From: an uncultured Spirochaetaceae bacterium | Lineage (GTDB): Bacteria; Spirochaetota; Spirochaetia; Sphaerochaetales; Sphaerochaetaceae | Length of the DNA: 64,000 nucleotides | Direction: 5' to 3' | Assembly (NCBI GenBank): GCA_944390725.1 | Contig: CALXQU010000004.1 | Span: 1-64,000, forward strand | Shown here: one piece after another, positions 58,537-64,000 of the stretch | How positions within the stretch are numbered: the first letter of the stretch is position 1 | Layout: each line of letters opens with the position of its first letter | The notes under the pieces: model-generated | The model's database searches: none | What the model saw: only the letters and a program-made list of their open reading frames with translations | Told to the model about the DNA's origin: nothing | Program-made: the position numbers and the translations under genes

Positions 58537-59041
58537 CAAGATGCAGCTCCTCTTTGAAGAATTTCAATATTGATTCATTGGTTATATGATCATTGGTTGA
58601 ATTGCCGTCTGCATAAGCATCTATCCAAGGCTTTTGGTCATGCGTAAGATTCATCAATTCTATTGCAGACCACCCTTTGAAAGCATCAAGAACCGCATCG
58701 ATGATTTCCCTATCATCTGCAGAAATGTGTGACTGATACCGTATACGACGCACGCCCATCGGCGCAGATGGATCAGGAACAACATAGCTTTTTATTTCAG
58801 GTATCGGAAGATTACCATAGCATTTGAATTCATGATAAACAGCAGGTACTACAGGTCCGAAGGCCCATGCTTTAATCTTATCATCAAAGCAAGGTTCACC
58901 ATCTCTTTTAATCAGAAAGAAAGCCTGAACAAGATAAAGGAGTTTCTGCAGCTTCATATTTGAAACACTGTAACCTGCGTATCTAGGCGAATTGAATTGA
59001 TTCACAATATATCGCGCCACATCAATTGCCTTGTAAGCCAT
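58526..59041 (-). CDS. Panacea-domain (DUF4065) antitoxin-like protein
   Basis: 171 residues from MAYKAIDVARYIVNQF, with AAGGAGG eight bases before the ATG. The Panacea signature is clear: SNMKLQKLLYLVQAFFL near residue 27, then KIKAWAFGPVVPAVYHEFKCYGN near 56, and DREIIDAVLDAFKGWSAIEL MNLTH near 113. The family includes SocA and the antitoxins of PanAT systems. It overlaps the downstream membrane-protein gene by about 11 bases in the usual antitoxin-first order. Codons are AT-rich. Confidence 0.85.
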   Translation of the reverse strand: MAYKAIDVARYIVNQFNSPRYAGYSVSNMKLQKLLYLVQAFFLIKRDGEPCFDDKIKAWAFGPVVPAVYHEFKCYGNLPIPEIKSYVVPDPSAPMGVRRIRYQSHISADDREIIDAVLDAFKGWSAIELMNLTHDQKPWIDAYADGNSTNDHITNESILKFFKEELHLDES

Positions 59042-59224
59042 GCACTCACCCTCCTTTATCACACTCACAGTATAATATCGATTATAGGAAAACAAATGAA
59101 TAAAATCACCGCCTCAATGTAGAAACAATGGATTTTCCTTCAAGCATCAATAAGTCAATGAAAACGAGGACTTCCACAGTGATATACAATGCATTCATTT
59201 GCCAAGAAGCTGAACGATAAGCAA

Positions 59225-59251
59225 CAGGCTGGCCCTGCGTGAGCCAGCCTG
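59225..59251 (-). terminator. Terminator of the leu/ilv operon
   Basis: CAGGCTGGC and GCCAGCCTG form nine perfect pairs around a loop of nine bases, nine bases past the ilvB stop. On the minus strand TTGCTTATC follows. Confidence 0.7.
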
Positions 59252-59259
59252 TACGTTGA

Positions 59260-60945
59260 TTACCTGTTGTCTTCCGTGTCGATGTAGCCGAGCATATCGG
59301 AGATCGATGCGCCTGGGGCTACCATCGGGTAGACCTTGTCATCCGTCGGGATCAGGGCATCGATGACTACGGGCCTGCCGAGAGCCACGGCTGCGGAGAG
59401 CACCGCCTCAGGGTCATCATCAGGGCCGATCCTCATGCCCTCGACGCCATAGGCATTGGCAAGCATCACCCAGTCAAGCGGCGTCTCGAGCGTCGTCTCG
59501 GAGTAATGCGACTCATAGAAGAGCGTCTGCCACTGCCTTACCATGCCGAGCGCATGGTTGTTCATCACTATTATTATGATAGGCAGGCGGTAGCGCGCGA
59601 TGGTCGCCAGCTCATTGCAGTTCATCCTGAATGACCCATCTCCCGCGATGTTGACGACACGGGCCTCCGGATGGGGGATCTGCGTGCCGATTGCGGCTCC
59701 GGTTCCATAGCCCATCGTGCCGAGACCGCCTGAGGTGAGGAAGTGCCTCGGCCTGTGGTTCATGAGGAACTGGGCTGCCCACATCTGGTGCTGCCCGACT
59801 TCCGTCGTGATATACGAATCCTCGGGAAGGACCTTCTCAAGCGCTGCGAGGATCTTCTTCGCCCTCTCTGCATCGGTGCTCACGCGCATCGGATAGCGCT
59901 TCTTGGCATCCTTGACCTTGTCGAGCCAGAGCCTGTGGTCAAGCTTCTTCCCTACCTTCTCCATCAGGCGCGGCAGGGCGACACGCAGGTCGGCGACGAT
60001 ATGGACCTCGGAGATGATGTTCTTGTTGAACTCAGCCGGATCGACATCAATCTGGATGATCTTGGCCTGGCGGGCGAAGGTGCTGGACTTGGAGATGACC
60101 CTGTCGGAGAACCTCGCGCCGATGACGATCAGCAGGTCGCAGTTGTTGATGCTCATGTTGGAGACCCTGGTGCCATGCATGCCGATCATGCCCGTGAACC
60201 TGTCGGAGCGGCAGTCCACGGCGCCAAGCCCCATCAGCGATGAGCCGCAGGGCGCATCAATCAGCTCAAGGAACTGGTTGAGGTACTCCGAGGCATCGGA
60301 GCGGATCACGCCGCCGCCGATATAGCACATCGGGCGCTCGGAGGCGAGGATGAGCTTAGCGGCAGCCTCCAGGTCCTTCTCCCTCAGGCGCGATGAGACG
60401 GGGACGACCTTCCTCGGCTCCTCCCGCTCATACTCGTACTCGCCTACCTGGATATCCTTCGGCACATCGATGAGCACCGGGCCCGGACGTCCCTCGTTCG
60501 CGATATAGAAGGCCTCCCTGATAGTCGAGGCAAGGTCCCTGATGTCCTTCACGATGTAGTTGTGCTTCGTGATGTTCATCGTGATGCCCGTGATGTCGAC
60601 TTCCTGGAAGCTGTCGCGCCCAAGAAGGCTGAGGGGGACATTGCCGGTGATGGCCACGACCGGGACGGAATCCATATAGGCAGTGGCAAGGCCGGTGACG
60701 AGATTGGTCGCGCCGGGACCTGATGTGGCTATGCAGACACCGGTCCTGCCTGTGGACCTGGCATAGCCGTCAGCTGCATGGCTGGCTCCCTGCTCATGGG
60801 CAGTGAGGATGTGGCGGATCCTGCCGCCGCACCTGTAGAGCGCATCATAGAGCGGGATGACCTGGCCGCCCGGATAGCCGAAGACGGTATCGACACCCTG
60901 CTCGACGAGACATTCGATGATTATATCCGCACCTGTAAGCTTCAA
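59260..60945 (-). CDS. ilvB: Acetolactate synthase large subunit
   Basis: 561 residues; it condenses two pyruvates to acetolactate with thiamine diphosphate and FAD. Motifs are VDTVFGYPGGQVIPLYDAL, LTAHEQGASHAADGYAR with the catalytic Glu, ATSGPGATNLVTGL, LTSGGLGTMGYG, and the ThDP motif GDGSFRMNCNELATIARYRL PIIIIVMNN. The start is a TTG at 60945 with GGAGG seven bases upstream, inside the end of ilvD. No regulatory subunit (ilvN) gene follows in the window; the operon ends at a terminator, so it may be encoded elsewhere or be absent. Confidence 0.93.
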   Translation of the reverse strand: MKLTGADIIIECLVEQGVDTVFGYPGGQVIPLYDALYRCGGRIRHILTAHEQGASHAADGYARSTGRTGVCIATSGPGATNLVTGLATAYMDSVPVVAITGNVPLSLLGRDSFQEVDITGITMNITKHNYIVKDIRDLASTIREAFYIANEGRPGPVLIDVPKDIQVGEYEYEREEPRKVVPVSSRLREKDLEAAAKLILASERPMCYIGGGVIRSDASEYLNQFLELIDAPCGSSLMGLGAVDCRSDRFTGMIGMHGTRVSNMSINNCDLLIVIGARFSDRVISKSSTFARQAKIIQIDVDPAEFNKNIISEVHIVADLRVALPRLMEKVGKKLDHRLWLDKVKDAKKRYPMRVSTDAERAKKILAALEKVLPEDSYITTEVGQHQMWAAQFLMNHRPRHFLTSGGLGTMGYGTGAAIGTQIPHPEARVVNIAGDGSFRMNCNELATIARYRLPIIIIVMNNHALGMVRQWQTLFYESHYSETTLETPLDWVMLANAYGVEGMRIGPDDDPEAVLSAAVALGRPVVIDALIPTDDKVYPMVAPGASISDMLGYIDTEDNR

Positions 60946-60947
60946 GT

Positions 60948-62621
60948 TCAATCCTCCACGATAATCGCACCCTGACGGGCTGACATGACATGCTTGGAAT
61001 ACCTTGCAAGATAACCTGTCCTGATGGGGCATTCAGGCTTGACGAGATGCTTCTTCCTCTCGGCAAGCGTCTTCCCATCGACCTCGAGGTCAAGCCTCAG
61101 GCCCGGGATATCGATGCTGATGATATCGCCTTCCTCCACGAGGGAGATGGGCCCGTCGGATGCAGCCTCAGGCGATACATGGCCGATCGAGGCGCCCCTG
61201 GTGGCACCGGAGAACCTTCCATCGGTGATAAGGGCGACTTCCTTGTCCAGCCCCATGCCCGCGATGGCAGATGTCGGGCTGAGCATCTCCCTCATGCCGG
61301 GGCCTCCCTTGGGGCCCTCATAGCGGATGACGACCACATCGCCGCTGCGGATCTTCCCGCCGAAGATGGCCTCGATAGCCTCCTCCTCGCTGTTGAAGAC
61401 GCGGGCAGGGCCCTTGTGGACGAACATCTCGGGAGCGACCGCGCTCCTCTTGACGACAGCGCCTTCCGGTGCGAGGGTGCCTGAGAGCACGGCGATGCCG
61501 CCTGTCTCTGAATATGGATGCTCGATAGGCCTGATGACCTCCGGGTCCGTGTTCCTCGCCCTGGCCACCGACTCGCCGATAGGCTGCCCTGTCACGCTCA
61601 TGAGGCTGAGGTCAAGGAGGTCCTTCTTCGCAAGCTCCTTCATGACAGCCATCACGCCGCCGGCCAGATAGAGGTCCTCCATATGGTGCGGGCCTGCCGG
61701 TGCCAGATGGCAGAGGTTGGGCACGCGGGCGCTGATGTCATTGGCCTTGAAGATGTCGATATCGACGCCCGCCTCATGGCCGATGGCCGGAAGGTGGAGC
61801 ATCGTGTTGGTCGAGCAGCCGAGCGCCATATCGACGGTGAGGGCGTTCATGAAGGCCTTCTCCGTCATGATGCTGCGGGCAGTGATGCCCTTCCTGAGCA
61901 GCTCCATCACCTGGTACCCCGCCTCCTTGGCAAGCCTGATGCGCTCTGAATAGACAGCGGGGATGGTGCCGTTGCCGGGAAGCCCCATGCCTATTGCCTC
62001 GGTAAGGCAGTTCATCGAGTTGGCCGTGTACATGCCTGAGCATGAGCCGCATGACGGGCATGCCGAGTTCTCCCAGTCAAGGAGCTCCTCATCGGACATG
62101 TTCCCTGCCGCATGCCTGCCGACGGCCTCGAACATCGAGGAGAGGGACATGCCGCGCTTATCGCCGCCCTTCACATGGCCTGCCAGCATCGGGCCGCCGG
62201 ATACGAATATCGAGGGGAGGTCGAGGCGGGCAGCCGCCATCAGCATGCCGGGGACAATCTTGTCGCAGTTGGGGATGAAGACAAGGGCATCGAATGGATG
62301 CGCCGTGGCCATGACCTCGATCGAATCCGCGATCAGCTCCCTTGAGGCAAGCGAGTACTTCATGCCCGTGTGGCCCATGGCGATGCCATCGCATACGCCG
62401 ATGACGGGGAACATCACGGGATTGCCGCCATTCTCCCTCACGCCGGCCTTGACTGCCTCGGCAATCTTCAGCAGCTCGGTGTGGCCGGGGATGATCTCAT
62501 TGAATGCGGCGACGACGCCGATCGTCGGCATGGCGATTTCCCTGTCGGTCCAGCCGAGCGCCTTCATCAGCGACCTATGGGGAGCCTTCTGCACTCCCGC
62601 CTTCATCGAATCGGATCTCAT
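60948..62621 (-). CDS. ilvD: Dihydroxy-acid dehydratase
   Basis: 557 residues, the canonical IlvD. It converts dihydroxyisovalerate and its homologue to the keto acids. Cluster motifs are [40 protein letters not shown], and [20 protein letters not shown]. The C-terminal blocks [20 protein letters not shown] and [20 protein letters not shown] complete it. It overlaps leuB by four bases. Compare the divergent IlvD/Edd copy at 4.0-5.7 kb. Confidence 0.95.
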   Translation of the reverse strand: MRSDSMKAGVQKAPHRSLMKALGWTDREIAMPTIGVVAAFNEIIPGHTELLKIAEAVKAGVRENGGNPVMFPVIGVCDGIAMGHTGMKYSLASRELIADSIEVMATAHPFDALVFIPNCDKIVPGMLMAAARLDLPSIFVSGGPMLAGHVKGGDKRGMSLSSMFEAVGRHAAGNMSDEELLDWENSACPSCGSCSGMYTANSMNCLTEAIGMGLPGNGTIPAVYSERIRLAKEAGYQVMELLRKGITARSIMTEKAFMNALTVDMALGCSTNTMLHLPAIGHEAGVDIDIFKANDISARVPNLCHLAPAGPHHMEDLYLAGGVMAVMKELAKKDLLDLSLMSVTGQPIGESVARARNTDPEVIRPIEHPYSETGGIAVLSGTLAPEGAVVKRSAVAPEMFVHKGPARVFNSEEEAIEAIFGGKIRSGDVVVIRYEGPKGGPGMREMLSPTSAIAGMGLDKEVALITDGRFSGATRGASIGHVSPEAASDGPISLVEEGDIISIDIPGLRLDLEVDGKTLAERKKHLVKPECPIRTGYLARYSKHVMSARQGAIIVED

Positions 62622-63679
62622 CTGGCCATCCTCCTTATTATCTCATCGCCGCAGGCTGCCGTGCCGATATAGCTGCCGCCTGCCGCGATATCAACCGTCC
62701 TCACGCCATCGGCAAGGGCCTTGCTGACGGCATCCTCTATGCACCTGGCCTCAGACTCAAGCGAGAATGAGTAGCGGAACATCATCGCGCAGGAGAGGAT
62801 CGTCGCTATCGGATTGGCGAGGTCCTTGCCGGCGATGTCCGGTGCAGAGCCATGGATAGGCTCGTACATGCCGAAGCTGTCCTCCCTCAGCGATGCGGAG
62901 GGAAGCATGCCGATCGAGCCCGTGACCATCGAGGCCTCATCGGAGAGGATATCGCCGAACATGTTCTCCGTCAGCAGCACATCGAAATGGGACGGGTCCC
63001 TGACGAGCTGCATCGAGGCATTGTCGACATACATGAAGTCGAGCTCCACGTCTTCGTACTGCGATGCTATCTCCTTCACCGTCTCCCTCCAGAGCCTTGA
63101 TGTCTCGAGGACATTGGCCTTGTCGACGAGGGTGACCCTCTTCCTCCTGATGCGGGCAGCCTCGAAGGCCTTCCTGGCGATCCTCGCAATCTCAGGCTTC
63201 GAATAGGACATCACATCGTAGGCGCCGTCGCCTTCCCTGCCCTTGCGGCCGAAGTAGATGCCGCCCGTGAGCTCGCGGAAGACGACGAGGTCGACTCCCC
63301 TGGAGATAACCTCATCCTTCAGGGGCGATGCGGATGAGAGCTCCGGGTAGATCCTGGCAGGGCGCAGGTTGCAGAAGAGGCCCATGCCGCTCCTGAGCCC
63401 AAGAAGCCCCTTCTCAGGGCGTCTGTCTCCGGGCATGCTGTCCCACTTGGGGCCGCCCACGGCACCGAGGAGCACCGCATCCGCGGCCTTCGCCTTCTCC
63501 AGGTTCTCATCTGTGAGAGGAACGCCATGCCTGTCTATGGAGATGCCGCCTGCATCGACTTCCGTATAGGAGATGCTGTGGCCGAAGAGCTCCGCGGCCC
63601 TGTCGATGACCTTGACGCCCTCGCGCACGATATCGGGTCCGATCCCATCGCCCGGGATCAGGGCTATCCTCATATCCAT
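62618..63679 (-). CDS. leuB: 3-isopropylmalate dehydrogenase
   Basis: 353 residues. The NAD-dependent oxidative decarboxylation of 3-isopropylmalate is shown by [60 protein letters not shown], and [16 protein letters not shown]. The catalytic/NAD region [27 protein letters not shown] is intact. It shares one base with the leuD stop and overlaps ilvD by four. Confidence 0.95.
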   Translation of the reverse strand: MDMRIALIPGDGIGPDIVREGVKVIDRAAELFGHSISYTEVDAGGISIDRHGVPLTDENLEKAKAADAVLLGAVGGPKWDSMPGDRRPEKGLLGLRSGMGLFCNLRPARIYPELSSASPLKDEVISRGVDLVVFRELTGGIYFGRKGREGDGAYDVMSYSKPEIARIARKAFEAARIRRKRVTLVDKANVLETSRLWRETVKEIASQYEDVELDFMYVDNASMQLVRDPSHFDVLLTENMFGDILSDEASMVTGSIGMLPSASLREDSFGMYEPIHGSAPDIAGKDLANPIATILSCAMMFRYSFSLESEARCIEDAVSKALADGVRTVDIAAGGSYIGTAACGDEIIRRMAR

Positions 63680-64000
63680 CAGTAGTTCTCCTTGATATAC
63701 TCTGCGAGCCCGCCGGCCTTGATGAGGGCCTGCATGAACGGCGGGAACGGCTCTGCCTGGTACTTCTTCCCTGTCGTCTCATCGAGGATGGTGCCCGTGG
63801 AGAGGTCCACCGATACCATGTCGCCGGCCTTTATCTCCTTCGAGGCCTCATCGCACTCGAGGATGGGCAGCCCGATGTTTATCGAGTTGCGGTAGAAGAT
63901 CCTCGCGAACGTGGAGGCGATCACGCAGCTGATGCCGCTGGCCTTGATGGCAATCGGCGCATGCTCGCGCGACGAGCCGCAGCCGAAGTTCCTGCCGCCG
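63679..64000 (-). CDS. leuD: 3-isopropylmalate dehydratase small subunit (partial at the window edge)
   Basis: The C-terminal 106 residues are in the window: [20 protein letters not shown], then [28 protein letters not shown], and [11 protein letters not shown] at the end. The GCGSSREHA swivel-domain motif and RIFYRNSIN identify the small subunit of the aconitase-family isomerase. The N-terminus lies outside the window. It stops one base into leuB. Confidence 0.93.
   Translation of the reverse strand, partial: GGRNFGCGSSREHAPIAIKASGISCVIASTFARIFYRNSINIGLPILECDEASKEIKAGDMVSVDLSTGTILDETTGKKYQAEPFPPFMQALIKAGGLAEYIKENY

Noticed and set aside
1..64000. CRISPR array, rRNA operon, prophage or replication origin
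   Set aside because: No regularly spaced direct repeats, rRNA sequence, phage structural genes or DnaA-box clusters were seen.

Overview
The window is a moderately GC-rich bacterial chromosome segment, packed with four-base ATGA and one-base TGATG gene overlaps. I infer a gut-type spirochaete (Sphaerochaeta/Treponema relatives). The cues are lipoprotein and solute-binding signal peptides ending in GGSKE-like or short Cys motifs, frequent TTG starts behind strong GGAGG sites, a small zinc-ribbon protein of a type I associate with spirochaetes, and fermentative, sugar-centred gene content. This placement is an inference, not a search result.

Layout. Positions 1-3.6 kb hold housekeeping genes (metallo-beta-lactamase-fold hydrolase, RluD-type pseudouridine synthase, YggS, CmpB-type membrane protein) and a tRNA-Val with its own promoter. 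A divergent IlvD/Edd-type dehydratase follows (4.0-5.7 kb). Positions 5.7-10.3 kb form an AT-rich mobile-element graveyard: decayed DUF4143 ATPase and TnpB fragments beside an intact IS200/IS605 tnpA-tnpB pair. Positions 10.3-16.4 kb hold a PfkB sugar kinase, a CMP-kinase-like protein with an altered P-loop, YicC, a 54-residue zinc ribbon, and an mtnA-like/phosphorylase methionine-salvage pair. Positions 16.5-25.2 kb are one long amino-sugar operon: LacI regulator with a perfect 20-bp operator, nagB, an unknown membrane protein, sodium symporter, AGE epimerase, ceramidase-fold protein, SIS protein and nagA. Positions 25.3-33.1 kb look like a pectin or oligogalacturonide locus: GH28, amidohydrolase, ABC binding protein with two permeases, and a YesM/YesN-type two-component system.

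Positions 33.2-37.5 kb carry an exported FKBP-type prolyl isomerase, a YhcH-like protein, a second CMP-kinase-like protein, MntP and an FprA flavoprotein. Positions 37.5-39.0 kb are a second decayed patch: a chimeric DUF3800/RelE remnant with its HigA-like antitoxin, and a broken serine recombinase. Positions 39.0-41.3 kb hold an HD-domain protein, a divergent HxlR/cupin pair and a GNAT enzyme. Positions 41.5-47.6 kb are an RND efflux operon (fusion protein, pump, lipoprotein, TolC). An aldehyde dehydrogenase and a ClC channel follow.

Positions 50.4-59.1 kb are an accessory island, visibly more AT-rich in its codons. It has Phd-type antitoxins with a broken PIN toxin, XRE and DUF3825 proteins, a surface lipoprotein whose promoter spacer contains a G8 tract (probable phase variation), a protein with repeated HTH-like units, an AbiEi-type antitoxin, and a Panacea-domain gene overlapping a three-TM membrane protein (candidate PanAT toxin-antitoxin pair). 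Positions 59.2-64.0 kb return to core metabolism with leuD-leuB-ilvD-ilvB. The two items I would follow first are the G8 promoter and the Panacea/membrane-protein pair.
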